Of a stretch of DNA of 64,000 bases, positions 8,458 through 18,213 are shown in pieces. This DNA comes from JAWLFY01 sp964462125. Lineage in GTDB: Bacteria > Planctomycetota > Planctomycetia > Pirellulales > Pirellulaceae. Each line of letters begins with the position of its first letter. Within the stretch, counting starts at the first letter, position 1. The notes beneath the pieces were generated by a model that saw only the letters and a program-made list of their open reading frames with translations, had not been told where the DNA came from and did no database searches. The DNA lies in NCBI GenBank assembly GCA_964462125.1, contig CAYWXT010000001.1, positions 6,739 through 70,738 on the forward strand, written 5' to 3'. A program made the position numbers and the translations under genes.

Positions 8458-9261
8458 ATGACTACCGCTCCGATGGATCTGTACCGCGCCGGCGAGCTCG
8501 ACGAGGCGATGGCGCGATGTCTGGAGTTGGTCAAGGCGCAGCCGGCCGATACCGGACTCCGTTTCCAACTCGCCGAATTGGCCTGCATCGCCGGTGACTT
8601 GGAACGCGCCGACCGGCAGCTGGAGACGGTTTCGACGCAAGACACCGAGGCGGCGGTCGGCGCGGCCCTGTTTCGCCAACTCGTTCGCGCCGAACTGGCG
8701 CGTCGTGAATGTTTTTCCCAAGGTCGCGTTCCCGAATTGATCGGTGCCCCCGCCCCCGCGGTCGAGTCCCGCCTGCGCGCCTTGGCATCGTTGCGTGCCG
8801 GCGAGCTGGAGGAGGCGGCCAAACTGATCCGTGACGCCGACGAATCGGCCGAGGTTGTCTCCGTGCAGGTCAATGGCAAGCCGGTGACGCAGCTTCGCGA
8901 CCTGGACGATCTGCTCGCCCCGATCCTGGAAGTCCACACCTCCAACGGCAAGTATTTTTGGATCGACTGGAACCAGATCGTCACGTTGGAAGTCCATCCT
9001 CCCAAACGCCCCCTCGATCTGCTCTGGCGTCAAGCCACGCTGTCGATCGAATCGGGACCGGATGGGGAAGTCTTCCTGCCGGCGATCTATCACGAGCCGG
9101 TTGAGGGAGGTTCGCCCGACGCCAGCTTGCGGCTCGGCCGCAGTACCGACTGGGTCGACATCGGTCAGGGGATCGTTCGGGGTCGGGGCCAGCGAATGCT
9201 GTTGGTCGGCGAGGAGGACTTGCCCTTCATGGAACTGGCGTCGATCGCGGGAGAGGAGTAG
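8458..9261 (+). CDS. tagJ: T6SS accessory protein TagJ/ImpE-like
   Basis: A 267-residue protein from ATG 8458 (MTTAPMDLYRAGELDEAMAR); an upstream in-frame TTG at 8446 is possible. The N-terminal third is TPR-like ('LYRAGELDEAMARCLELVKA', 'LRFQLAELACIAGDLERADR'). The C-terminal half has the ImpE/SciE signature: 'VNGKPVTQLRDLDDLLAPIL', 'YFWIDWNQIVTLEVHPPKRP', 'LDLLWRQATLSI', and 'FLPAIYHEPV'. TagJ binds the sheath subunit TssB in some systems and helps ClpV-dependent recycling. It lies 54 bases after the second tssC and just before tssE, as in many clusters. Confidence 0.88.
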   Translation: MTTAPMDLYRAGELDEAMARCLELVKAQPADTGLRFQLAELACIAGDLERADRQLETVSTQDTEAAVGAALFRQLVRAELARRECFSQGRVPELIGAPAPAVESRLRALASLRAGELEEAAKLIRDADESAEVVSVQVNGKPVTQLRDLDDLLAPILEVHTSNGKYFWIDWNQIVTLEVHPPKRPLDLLWRQATLSIESGPDGEVFLPAIYHEPVEGGSPDASLRLGRSTDWVDIGQGIVRGRGQRMLLVGEEDLPFMELASIAGEE

Positions 9262-9267
9262 TCGAGA

Positions 9268-9762
9268 ATGTCCCGCCCCGCGCACGATCAGCCATTGATC
9301 CCCAGCGTTCTCGACCGGTTGATCGATCTGGAACCGGACCGCCGCAGCGAGTCACCGCTGAACCGAACTCAAGTACTGCAGCAGATGAAACAGAGCGTCG
9401 GCCGCGACCTGCAGAATCTGCTCAACACCCGTTGCCGCGCCACCGGCTGGCCGGAGGGGCTGCAGCAGCTTCGCCAGTCCCTGATGGCCTATGGCATCCC
9501 TGATTGTGTCGGCATCAATACCGGATCGCGGGAGCAGCAGGAGGATTTGCGGCGGATGATTCAACATGCCGTCGAGTCGTTCGAGCCACGGTTGACCAAC
9601 ATCCGGGTGTCGGTTGCTGACACCGACGACGCCGCCGATCGTACGTTACGGTTTCGCATCGATGCGCTGCTGAAGATCGACCCCGCTCCCGAGCCGGTTG
9701 TCTACGACAGCCGCTTGGACGCGACCAACGGTGATTTCTCTGTCCAAGGATTGCGCCGGTGA
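9268..9762 (+). CDS. tssE: T6SS baseplate subunit TssE (gp25-like)
   Basis: A 164-residue protein with the TssE/gp25 pattern: 'SVLDRLIDLEPDRRSESPLN' at the N-terminus, 'SVGRDLQNLLNTRCRATGWP', 'LRQSLMAYGIPDCVGINTGS', then 'AVESFEPRLTNIRVSV' and the end 'DPAPEPVVYDSRLDATNGDF'. TssE is a wedge component of the phage-like baseplate that nucleates sheath assembly. Its ATG follows the tagJ stop by six bases, and its TGA overlaps the GTG start of tssF (GTGA), so the three are translationally linked. Confidence 0.92.
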   Translation: MSRPAHDQPLIPSVLDRLIDLEPDRRSESPLNRTQVLQQMKQSVGRDLQNLLNTRCRATGWPEGLQQLRQSLMAYGIPDCVGINTGSREQQEDLRRMIQHAVESFEPRLTNIRVSVADTDDAADRTLRFRIDALLKIDPAPEPVVYDSRLDATNGDFSVQGLRR

Positions 9763-11600
9763 CCGATCGTTTACTGCCTTACTACAACCGGGAACTGGAA
9801 TACCTGCGGCGGGTCGGAGCGGAGTTCGCCCGCGAGCATCCCAAGATCGCCGGCCGGTTGCGGTTGGGAGACGACCTCTCCGAAGATCCCCATGTGTCAC
9901 GGATCATCGAAGCCTTTGCGCTTCTGGCGGCACGTACCCGGCTGAAGATCGACGACGATTTTCCTGAAATCACTCACGCCCTGCTCGGTGTTCTCTATCC
10001 GCACTACCTCGCCCCGATCCCCTCGACCGCGATCGTCGAGTTCGCGCTCGATCATCGCCAGGCAGAGTTGGTCGGCGGCTATCAGATCGACGCGGGACAG
10101 GCGGTGGAGACCGAATCGACCGAGGATGGCAGCTGCCAGTTTCGCACTGCCTATCCCGTCAAGCTGTTGCCGCTGCGGGTGGCGGCGGCGTCCTATAAAG
10201 GCCAACCATTCCAGTCCCCTCCCACACCGGCGGCGGCCAAAGCGGAATCGGTCGTCCATGTGCAGCTGAAGAGTTACCGCGCGTCGGTCCCGATCAGCGC
10301 GATGGACCTCCGATCCCTCCGCTTCTTCATCCGCGGCTTGTCGCGTTCCGCGATGGATCTGTATGAATTGGTTCACTCCGGGACGGTGGAGGTGCTGCTT
10401 GCCCGTTCACCGAACGATCCCCAGCCGCTGCGGCTGGCCGCCGACACGATTCACCCGGTCGGGTTTGCTGAATCGGAGAGCTTGCTGCCGGCGGAACCGA
10501 GAACCTTTGGCGGCTATCGTCTGCTGACCGAGTACTTCGCCGCCCCGGAAAAGTTTCTGTTCTTTGATGTCGCTCCCATCGATCCCGGGCGGCTGGAGGG
10601 TTTTGGAGAAGAGCTCCACGTTTACCTGTTGATCAATCGACACGTGGGAGATGTCGAACCGTTTGTCGCCGCCGACACGATCCGTCTCGGGTGCACGCCG
10701 ATGGTCAACCTGTTTGAACATCGAGCCGAACCGATTCGGGTGACCCATGAAGCGACCGAGTACCGCATCGTCCCTGATGTCCGCCAGCCGCGGGCCTTTG
10801 AAGTCCATTCGGTCACCGCCGTGACCGCCCTCGATTCGGACCGGGAGGAGACGGTCTATCATCCGTTTTATTCCGTGCGTCACGCCGGGCAGCGGCAGCA
10901 TCGTCGGGGCTTCTATCATCTTCACCGGCGGGAAGCCGAGCGAAGCGGCGGGGCCGCTGACCGAGCGTCCGATCTGTTTCTATCGCTGGTCGATCTCGAC
11001 TTCGAACCCAGCGCACCGCAAGGGACGGTGCTCGACGTCCGGACACGCTGCACCAGCCGCAACCTCCCATCGCGACTGGAATTTGGCAGCGGCCGCCCCA
11101 GGCTGCAGCTCGTCCAAGGAGGCCCGCTCGAGCCGCCCCGCTGTGTCACCCAGCCCCGTTCCACAATCCGCCCGCCGCTCGGAAAAGGAACCTATTGGCG
11201 GCTGATCAGCCACCTCTCCCTGGGACACCTCTCCCTGTTCGATCAACGCGAAGGGGCGACCGCCCTTCGAGAGATCCTCAGCCTGTACGACTTCCTTCAA
11301 AGCGGTGATTCCCGGCAACGGATCGACGCCTTGCGCTCGGTCCGGTACGAACCGGGCGTTGCCCGATGCCCGGCCGGACCGGCAGGCCCCACCTTTTGCC
11401 GCGGGTTCGACCTCGACGTTCTGATTGACGAGGACCGGCTCAGCAGCGGCGGCGCCTTCCTGTTCGGCGCGGTCCTCGAACAGTTCCTGGCGATCTACGC
11501 CACCATCAATTCGTTCACGCGAACCACCCTTCACAGCACGCTCCGCGACCAACCGATCATCCGATGGCCAGCCCGCTCGGGAAGACAAACGCTTCTGTGA
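9759..11600 (+). CDS. tssF: T6SS baseplate subunit TssF
   Basis: A 613-residue protein beginning at GTG 9759, which overlaps the tssE stop. The N-terminus 'LLPYYNRELEYLRRVGAEFA', with 'REHPKIAGRLRLG' and 'DPHVSRIIEAFALLAARTRL' followed by 'DFPEITHALLGVLYPHYLAP', is the TssF/ImpG/VasA hallmark. Further matches are 'MDLYELVHSG', 'DVAPIDP', 'PMVNLFEHRAEPIRV', and near the end 'GAFLFGAVLEQFLAIYATIN'. Length matches the family (about 600). TssF with TssG and TssE forms baseplate wedges. The tssG start lies within its last 37 bases. Well supported. Confidence 0.95.
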   Translation: MTDRLLPYYNRELEYLRRVGAEFAREHPKIAGRLRLGDDLSEDPHVSRIIEAFALLAARTRLKIDDDFPEITHALLGVLYPHYLAPIPSTAIVEFALDHRQAELVGGYQIDAGQAVETESTEDGSCQFRTAYPVKLLPLRVAAASYKGQPFQSPPTPAAAKAESVVHVQLKSYRASVPISAMDLRSLRFFIRGLSRSAMDLYELVHSGTVEVLLARSPNDPQPLRLAADTIHPVGFAESESLLPAEPRTFGGYRLLTEYFAAPEKFLFFDVAPIDPGRLEGFGEELHVYLLINRHVGDVEPFVAADTIRLGCTPMVNLFEHRAEPIRVTHEATEYRIVPDVRQPRAFEVHSVTAVTALDSDREETVYHPFYSVRHAGQRQHRRGFYHLHRREAERSGGAADRASDLFLSLVDLDFEPSAPQGTVLDVRTRCTSRNLPSRLEFGSGRPRLQLVQGGPLEPPRCVTQPRSTIRPPLGKGTYWRLISHLSLGHLSLFDQREGATALREILSLYDFLQSGDSRQRIDALRSVRYEPGVARCPAGPAGPTFCRGFDLDVLIDEDRLSSGGAFLFGAVLEQFLAIYATINSFTRTTLHSTLRDQPIIRWPARSGRQTLL

Positions 11601-12667
11601 TCGATCGGCTGCTCCGCCAGCCGCATCGCTTCGCATTTTTTCAAGCCATTCGGCTTCTGCTCGCCAGCGGCGGGGCGGCGAGGCTCGGCGCCCCCGGCGG
11701 TGAGTTGGGTGGGATGAGCAACGTCCACGAAGAACCGATCCGATTCCACTCCCTCCCGGCGCTCGAGTTTCCCCCAGCCGAAATCGTCTCGATTGACGCC
11801 CCCGCCTCCGGTCCCAATTCGGAAGAAATCCCGCTCGAAGTGAAGGTCGCGTTTTGGGGACTCATCGGACCGGCCGCCGCGCTGCCGAACCATTACACCC
11901 AAACGGTGATCGATCGGAGCCGTCACAAAGACTACGCGCTGCGTGACTTTCTCGACCTGTTCGCCCACCGCCAGTTGTCGTTCTTCTATCGCGGCTGGGA
12001 AAAACACTACGTCGCCGCCGGTTTTGAAAGAGCGGCGAAGCAGGGGCGAGCCTCCGACGACCCGCTTCGCGATGCCTTGCTGGCGATCATTGGTCGGGGC
12101 GTCTCCAGCGTCCAGGATCGGTTGGAGGTGACCGACGACACCTGCATCTATTACGGCGGAGCGTTTGTCGATCGGCCCTGTGCCGAGTCGCTGAGACAAA
12201 TCGTGGAGGACGCCCTGGAGCTGCCGACTAAAATCTTGTCGCTGTTCGGTCAGTGGCTGCTGCTGCCGGAATCAGAACGCTCACGGATGGGGGCGATCGA
12301 TGGGCACTCGCGATTGGGAACCGATACCATGTTGGGCGAGCGGACCTGGGACCCGACATCCAAGTTTCGAATTCGCCTCGGCCCGGTCGGCTGGCACGAC
12401 TTTCAACGATTGATGCCGACCGGCCCCGACTTGGTGCCGATTTGCCAACTGATCCGCAGCTACGTCGGATGCGAGTTCGCCTTTGACCTGCAGCTGATCT
12501 TGTTGGCAGACCAGATCCCGCCCTGTCACCTCAACAGCGATGGTGACGCGGTCGATCCCCACCTGGGATGGAACACCTGGCTTTGCAGCCGACCGCCGAG
12601 TCACGATAGCCAGGAGGCTGTGTTTCATCACGACGGGGCGCCGCTCGGCACCGCTGATCTCCCTTGA
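11564..12667 (+). CDS. tssG: T6SS baseplate subunit TssG
   Basis: A 367-residue protein with an ATG inside the 3' end of tssF (37-base overlap in another frame). Family features: 'VIDRLLRQPHRFAFFQAIRL' near the start, 'PIRFHSLPALEFPPAEIVSI', 'FWGLIGPAAALPNHYTQTVI', 'LRDFLDLFAHRQLSFFYRGW', and the C-terminal 'FRIRLGPVGWHDFQRLMPTG'. TssG completes the TssE/F/G wedge. It is slightly longer than many TssG proteins because of a C-terminal tail (about 335-367). The next gene, clpV, starts 76 bases downstream. Confidence 0.93.
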   Translation: MASPLGKTNASVIDRLLRQPHRFAFFQAIRLLLASGGAARLGAPGGELGGMSNVHEEPIRFHSLPALEFPPAEIVSIDAPASGPNSEEIPLEVKVAFWGLIGPAAALPNHYTQTVIDRSRHKDYALRDFLDLFAHRQLSFFYRGWEKHYVAAGFERAAKQGRASDDPLRDALLAIIGRGVSSVQDRLEVTDDTCIYYGGAFVDRPCAESLRQIVEDALELPTKILSLFGQWLLLPESERSRMGAIDGHSRLGTDTMLGERTWDPTSKFRIRLGPVGWHDFQRLMPTGPDLVPICQLIRSYVGCEFAFDLQLILLADQIPPCHLNSDGDAVDPHLGWNTWLCSRPPSHDSQEAVFHHDGAPLGTADLP

Positions 12668-12743
12668 CACCGGTCCCCCTGCGTGCGCGATAAGCTATTG
12701 TTCGGCGCCATTTCCGTTCCCCTCCCGACCCAGCTGCCTTGCT

Positions 12744-15581
12744 ATGACCCAAGTCAATCTCAAAGAACTCGTCGGACGGCTCGACGACACCTGTCGCTCA
12801 GCGCTCGAAGCCGCCGCCGGGTTGTGCCTCTCGCGGACCAACTACAACATCGAGATCGAGCATTGGCTGCTGAAACTTATCGAGAACGACCGCAGCGACC
12901 TGACGATCGCGGCCAAAGCTTCGGGGGTCAACCTCGACAAACTGACCGCTGATTTGAACCGCGCCATCGATCGATTCAAAACAGGCAATGGACGCCCCCC
13001 GGCACTCTCCCCCAACGTCGTCGACCTGATCCGAGAAGCCTGGTTGTTCGGTTCCATCGACCACGGTGTGGCCAAGGTTCGCTCGGGGCATGTGTTGGTT
13101 GCCCTGCTGACCGCCTCAACCCTGCGCTCTTTGGCCCGCGACGCCTCGGACCAGTTCGAACTGGTCAACGGTGACGCGATCGCGCGGGACTTCGGGGCGG
13201 TGCTGGCCGACTCCGAAGAGGCCCACGTGCCGATGGCCACCGGCGCCGCGGCGCCGGCTCCCGGCGACGCCGCATCGGGTCGCGGACCGACCAAGACGCC
13301 GTCGCTCGACCAGTTCACCGTCGACCTGACCGCCCGAGCGGCCGCTGGCGAGATCGATCCGGTGCTCGGCCGCGATCCCGAAATCCGCCAGATCATGGAC
13401 ATCCTGACCCGGCGGCGGCAAAACAATCCAATCCTGACCGGCGAAGCAGGAGTCGGAAAGACGGCGGTGGTCGAAGGCTTCGCCCTCCGCGTCGCCGCGG
13501 GCGATGTTCCCCCCTCCCTCCGCGATATCCGCCTCCGATCACTCGACCTCGGCCTGTTGCAAGCCGGGGCCGGAATGAAAGGCGAGTTCGAAAACCGCCT
13601 CAAGGGGGTCATTGATGAAGTCAAAGCCTCCCCCACCCCAATCATCCTGTTCATCGACGAAGCCCACACGATGATCGGTGCTGGAGGCCAGGCTGGTCAG
13701 GGAGATGCCGCGAATCTGCTCAAACCAGCCCTGGCCCGCGGCGAACTTCGCACCATCGCCGCCACCACCTGGGCAGAATACAAGAAATACTTCGAGAAAG
13801 ACGCGGCACTGACACGGCGGTTCCAAACCGTCAAAGTCGACGAACCCGATGAATCGACCGCCGTCGAAATGATGCGGGGACTGGTCAGTACCCTCGAATC
13901 ACACCATCAGGTGCGGATCATGAACGAAGCGGTGATCGACGCCGTCAAGCTCTCCAAACGCTACATCAGCGGTCGCCAGCTTCCCGACAAGTCCGTCAGC
14001 CTGCTCGATACGACCTGCGCCCGCATCGGGTTGAGCCAAAGCGCCACGCCCCCCGCGATCGAAGATGCCCAACGACGGATCGACCAGCTCAAGATCTCCA
14101 TCAAGATCCTGCGGCGGGAACAGCAAACCGGCGCTGATCACGCCGAGACGATCGAAGAAACCAAAAAGGACCTGGAAGAGGCCGAGGCGACGATCGAGCG
14201 TCTAAACCAGCAATGGGAGCAGGAGCAGGAACTGGTCGGCCGCATCCAAGAGCTGAGAGAAAAACTGAGCGTCGACACCGAGGCGGACAACGCGGCAACG
14301 CCGGTCGACAGAGCCGCGCCCAACGCAGCGGCACCCAACGCAGCGGGCAACGCCGACGGCACGGCAACGCAACCAGCCTCCTCTGCTGGGAATCCGTCCG
14401 ACGCCGCCGCGAGCACTGCCACGGCCGAGCCCAGCATCACCGCCCCCGCTGCCAACGCCGCAGCGCCGACGGAGGCCGAACTGGACCAGTGGAGGGGTGA
14501 GCTGACGACGGCGGAACAGCAGCTGCGGGATCTTCAAGGCGAGACGCCGCTGATGTTTCCCTGCGTCGACGCCGCCGCGGTCGCCCACACCGTCGCCGCC
14601 TGGACCGGGATCCCGGTGGGACGGATGGTCAGCAACGAAATCCACACCGTGCTGCGGCTGAAAGAGCTGATGGAGGATTCGATTGTCGGCCAGTCCCATG
14701 CCCTGGAACGAATTTCCCAGAGCATCCGCACCAGCCGCGCCGGGCTCCGCGATCCGAAAACGCCGATCGGCGTTTTCCTGTTGGCCGGGACCAGCGGTGT
14801 CGGCAAAACCGAAACCGCGATCACGCTGGCCAACCTGCTCTACGGTGGTGAGCAGAACATGACCACGATCAACATGTCCGAGTTCAAGGAGGAGCACAAA
14901 GTCTCGTTGCTGATGGGATCGCCTCCCGGCTACGTCGGCTACGGCGAAGGCGGGGTGCTCACCGAAGCGGTCCGCCGCAAACCCTACTCGGTGGTGCTGC
15001 TTGATGAGATGGAGAAGGCCCACCCGGGGGTCCAAGACATCTTCTACCAAGTCTTCGACAAGGGGCAGATGAAGGATGGCGAAGGCCGTGACATCGATTT
15101 CAAGAATACGGTGATCATCATGACCACCAACGCGGGGACCGAACTGATCAAAAGCATCTGCAGCGACCCCGACACAACGCCCGATCCGGACGGATTTATC
15201 GAAACAGTCTTCCCCGAGTTGCTCAAGACCTTCAAACCAGCCTTTCTGGGACGCCTTAGCATCGTCCCCTTCTATCCGCTCAGCGATGATGTGATGAGCA
15301 ACATCATCCGGCTCAAACTCGGCAAGGTCGCTGATCGGGTCGCCGAGAGCTACGGCGCCCGCTTCTCCTATACCGATGACACCGTCGATGCCATTCGGGC
15401 AAGATGTACCGAAGTCGATACCGGGGCGCGAAACGTCGACCACATCCTCAACCGCACCATGCTCCCGGAACTCTCGGCGCAGATCCTCGCCGATCTGGCG
15501 GAAGGGAAATCGATCGCCGAGGTCGCAGTCGAATGCAAACAGAGCCAATTCAACTACCGCGTCCAAGCGGCCGATGCCTAA
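12744..15581 (+). CDS. clpV: T6SS AAA+ ATPase ClpV/TssH
   Basis: A 945-residue protein from ATG 12744 (MTQVNLKELVGRLDDTCRSA). It has a Clp-N domain (about 1-160), a first AAA+ module with Walker A GEAGVGKTA (about 233-241) and Walker B IILFIDEAH, a middle coiled region, and a second AAA+ module with Walker A GTSGVGKTE (about 680) and Walker B VVLLDEMEKAHP. The N-terminus and 'CLSRTNYNIEIEHWLLKLIE' fit ClpV rather than ClpB. ClpV disassembles contracted TssB/TssC sheaths. An Ala/Pro/Thr-rich, unstructured stretch (about 510-580) interrupts the region between the two modules, which is unusual. It ends the T6SS cluster; family A repeat copy 2 follows 13 bases after the stop. Confidence 0.93.
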   Translation: MTQVNLKELVGRLDDTCRSALEAAAGLCLSRTNYNIEIEHWLLKLIENDRSDLTIAAKASGVNLDKLTADLNRAIDRFKTGNGRPPALSPNVVDLIREAWLFGSIDHGVAKVRSGHVLVALLTASTLRSLARDASDQFELVNGDAIARDFGAVLADSEEAHVPMATGAAAPAPGDAASGRGPTKTPSLDQFTVDLTARAAAGEIDPVLGRDPEIRQIMDILTRRRQNNPILTGEAGVGKTAVVEGFALRVAAGDVPPSLRDIRLRSLDLGLLQAGAGMKGEFENRLKGVIDEVKASPTPIILFIDEAHTMIGAGGQAGQGDAANLLKPALARGELRTIAATTWAEYKKYFEKDAALTRRFQTVKVDEPDESTAVEMMRGLVSTLESHHQVRIMNEAVIDAVKLSKRYISGRQLPDKSVSLLDTTCARIGLSQSATPPAIEDAQRRIDQLKISIKILRREQQTGADHAETIEETKKDLEEAEATIERLNQQWEQEQELVGRIQELREKLSVDTEADNAATPVDRAAPNAAAPNAAGNADGTATQPASSAGNPSDAAASTATAEPSITAPAANAAAPTEAELDQWRGELTTAEQQLRDLQGETPLMFPCVDAAAVAHTVAAWTGIPVGRMVSNEIHTVLRLKELMEDSIVGQSHALERISQSIRTSRAGLRDPKTPIGVFLLAGTSGVGKTETAITLANLLYGGEQNMTTINMSEFKEEHKVSLLMGSPPGYVGYGEGGVLTEAVRRKPYSVVLLDEMEKAHPGVQDIFYQVFDKGQMKDGEGRDIDFKNTVIIMTTNAGTELIKSICSDPDTTPDPDGFIETVFPELLKTFKPAFLGRLSIVPFYPLSDDVMSNIIRLKLGKVADRVAESYGARFSYTDDTVDAIRARCTEVDTGARNVDHILNRTMLPELSAQILADLAEGKSIAEVAVECKQSQFNYRVQAADA

Positions 15582-15593
15582 GCGAAGGATCGT

Positions 15594-15684
15594 GCGGAAA
15601 AAAAGTGTCCGGTACCTTTTGCGAGGGACTCGCCCTCCGGGTCCCTTGCACAAAAGGTCCCTCGCACAAAGGGCACCGGACACC
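15594..15684. repeat. Inverted-repeat element, family A copy 2
   Basis: A 91-bp copy of the family A element. It starts GCGGAAAAAAAGTGTCCGG and carries the shared core TGCGAGGGACTCGCCCTCCG in the same orientation as the copy at 42591. The right end is shortened: it stops at CACCGGACACC and lacks the T-run/CCCGC end. A secondary duplication (AAAGGTCCCTCGCAC) lies in the right half. It sits between the clpV stop and the next operon, where it could serve as a transcription boundary. Confidence 0.78.
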
Positions 15685-15762
15685 GATTGGATGCATCCTG
15701 CGACCGCATCGCTTAGACTACAGGGGTTCCGGAAATGCCCCTGGTGGAAACATGTCGATACG

Positions 15763-18213
15763 ATGAATGGATTGAGGCACTCGCCGTCGGACCGATTCGG
15801 CCGCGCGGTTCGCTCCTTGATGGGGTTGGCCATTGCGGCACTGTGCGGCATCGGGCACGTTCCGACCCCGGCACGGGCAGACGATCCAGCGGTTGCCGAT
15901 GCCGACGGTGCCACGGTGAGCCGGGGGGTGGACGAGGACTTTCGCACCGTCCAAGAAACGGTCGAAACGTACTGCCTTGACTGTCACAATCGCGGGGACG
16001 CTTCCGGAGAACTCGATCTGGAGTCGTTGTCCCTCGACGCAACACTCGCTGGTGATCCAGACTGGGACACGAGCGAGTGGGAAGGGATGCTGCGGCGGTT
16101 GCAAGGGCGTCAGATGCCGCCACCGGAGGCGTTCCGACCGAGCGAGGCGGAGTATACCGAGATCGTCGCCGCGATCGATCGAGTGCTCGATCGTCATGCC
16201 CAATCGTCGCCACGGCCCGGACGTACCAACTCGGTTCGGCGGCTAACCCGGGCCGAGTACCGCAATGCCATCCGCGACCTGCTGGCCGTCGACATCGATG
16301 TGGAATCACTGTTGCCCCCCGATCCCTCGGCCCATGGCTTTGACAACATCACCGTCGCGGAACTGTCTCCCACGCTACTGAATCGATACATCGCGGCGGC
16401 GGAGAAGATCAGCCGGCTCGCCGTTGGCCGACTGCCGAGCGGACCGACGGGAGTGACCGTCCGGGTTCCCGCCGATCAAACCCAAGAGGGGCATGTGGAG
16501 GGATTGCCGTTGGGAACCCGTGGTGGAGCGGTGGTGAAACACACGTTTCCACGAGACGGCGAGTACGAAGTCCAGCTTCGCTTGACGCGCGACCGAGACG
16601 AACGCGTGGAAGGCTTGCATGAGTCGCATCATCTTGACGTGCTACTCGATCGCCGGCCGGTGCACCAGTTCACCGTTGAGCCCCCCCCGGGCGGAAAGGA
16701 CTTCACCCAAGTCGATGCACACCTGCAAACACGGATCTCGGTAACCGCAGGGCCCCATCACGTCGGTGTGACGTTTCCGCGCAAGTCATCGCCGCTGCTG
16801 GAAACGAAACGGCAACCGTTCCACGCCCGATACAATCGACACCGGCATCCGCGATTGAACCCAGCAATCTTCGAAATCTCGATCGTCGGACCGTTTGAAT
16901 CCGATGGTCCCGGCCAGACGCCGAGTCGCGAACGGATCTTCGTCTCGGCGCCACAGAGCGAAGACGAGGAGACAGCGTGTGCCGAGGATATTTGCTCGCA
17001 TTTGATGCGCCTCGCCTATCGCCGGCCGATTACCCCTGAGGATCTTCAGGTGCCCATGGCGTTTTTCGAAGCGGCGCGGCGCGACTTTGGATTCGAAGCC
17101 AGCATCGAATCCGCCTTGTCATCGATCCTCGTCAATCCCCACTTTCTGTTCCGCGTGGAGCAAGATCCGCCGGATTCGGAATCGGGTGACGTCTACCAGA
17201 TCAGTGACTTGGAGCTGGCCTCTCGAATGTCATTCTTTCTGTGGAGCAGTCTTCCCGATGATGAATTGTTGTCGCTCGCCGAAGCTGGCCGCTTGAGCGA
17301 CGAGGAAACACTTGCGACACAGGTCCGCCGCATGCTTCGCGACGAACGATCCGAGTCGCTGGTGAAGAATTTCGCGAGCCAGTGGCTGTACCTTCGCAAT
17401 CTCGATTCAATCACGCCCGATCTCAGGTTGTTCCCCGATTTTGACGACAACCTGCGAGAGGCGTTTCGCAGTGAGACCGAATGGCTGTTCCGCAGTGTTC
17501 TGCAAGATGATCGTGGTGTGCTCGACTTGATCCGCACCGATCATGCTTACCTCAACGAGCGTTTGGCCAAACACTATGGCGTGCCTCATGTCTACGGCAG
17601 CCATTTTCGCCGCGTCGAGTTGCCGCCGGAAGGCCGTCGCGGGGGGCTGTTGCGTCAGGGCAGCATCCTGTTGGTCACGTCCTATTCCACGCGGACGTCG
17701 CCGACGGTGCGCGGCAGTTGGGTGCTGGAGAACATCTTTGGGACGCCGCCCCCACCCCCGCCCCCAAACGTGCCGAGTCTGGAAGAAAAAAAGACGTTCA
17801 CCGACCTGTCGGTGCGAGAACGATTGGCGGCCCATCGCGAGGACCCGGCCTGCGCGAGTTGCCACCGCTTGATGGACCCGGTCGGATTCGCACTGGAGAA
17901 TTTTGATGCCGTGGGTCGTTGGCGAACATCGGAACATGGAGAACCGCTGGATGCCTCCGGGGCGCTTCCCGATGGGACAACGATCGAGGGGATCGAAGAA
18001 CTGGAGGAAGGGATCCTCGGGCGACCGGAAATGTTCGTCGGCACGTTGGTTGAAAAGCTGTTGACGTTCGCTCTTGGCCGCGGGATCGAACCGGACGATG
18101 GTCCGGCGGTCCGCCAAATCGTCCGCCGCGCCGCGGACGACGACTATCGGTTTTCGACCCTGATCGAAGCCATCGTTTCGAGTCCACCGTTTCAGATGAG
18201 GAGTATGCCGTGA
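15763..18213 (+). CDS. DUF1592/DUF1588/DUF1585-type protein with heme-binding CxxCH motifs
   Basis: An 816-residue secreted protein from ATG 15763, with a hydrophobic signal segment at about residues 18-40. It has an N-terminal cytochrome-like motif ('YCLDCHNRG', near 75) and the DUF1587-type 'RLTRAEYRNAIRDLLAVDID'. It then has a carbohydrate-binding-like beta region (about 220-380), DUF1595-like 'LMRLAYRRPITPEDLQVPMA', DUF1592 ('DLELASRMSFFLWSSLPDDE'), DUF1588 ('RRGGLLRQGSILLVTSYSTR', 'FGTPPPPPPPNVP', and a second CxxCH in 'PACASCHRLMDPVGFALENF') and the DUF1585 tail. This planctomycete family always pairs with a DUF1552 protein, which follows here with a GTGA overlap. The pathway is unknown; a role in periplasmic redox or polymer catabolism is usually inferred. 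Confidence 0.9.
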   Translation: MNGLRHSPSDRFGRAVRSLMGLAIAALCGIGHVPTPARADDPAVADADGATVSRGVDEDFRTVQETVETYCLDCHNRGDASGELDLESLSLDATLAGDPDWDTSEWEGMLRRLQGRQMPPPEAFRPSEAEYTEIVAAIDRVLDRHAQSSPRPGRTNSVRRLTRAEYRNAIRDLLAVDIDVESLLPPDPSAHGFDNITVAELSPTLLNRYIAAAEKISRLAVGRLPSGPTGVTVRVPADQTQEGHVEGLPLGTRGGAVVKHTFPRDGEYEVQLRLTRDRDERVEGLHESHHLDVLLDRRPVHQFTVEPPPGGKDFTQVDAHLQTRISVTAGPHHVGVTFPRKSSPLLETKRQPFHARYNRHRHPRLNPAIFEISIVGPFESDGPGQTPSRERIFVSAPQSEDEETACAEDICSHLMRLAYRRPITPEDLQVPMAFFEAARRDFGFEASIESALSSILVNPHFLFRVEQDPPDSESGDVYQISDLELASRMSFFLWSSLPDDELLSLAEAGRLSDEETLATQVRRMLRDERSESLVKNFASQWLYLRNLDSITPDLRLFPDFDDNLREAFRSETEWLFRSVLQDDRGVLDLIRTDHAYLNERLAKHYGVPHVYGSHFRRVELPPEGRRGGLLRQGSILLVTSYSTRTSPTVRGSWVLENIFGTPPPPPPPNVPSLEEKKTFTDLSVRERLAAHREDPACASCHRLMDPVGFALENFDAVGRWRTSEHGEPLDASGALPDGTTIEGIEELEEGILGRPEMFVGTLVEKLLTFALGRGIEPDDGPAVRQIVRRAADDDYRFSTLIEAIVSSPPFQMRSMP

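Noticed and set aside
14202..15947. 581-residue antisense open frame opposite clpV
   Set aside because: It covers both a repeat element and the conserved ClpV second AAA+ module; no motifs of its own.
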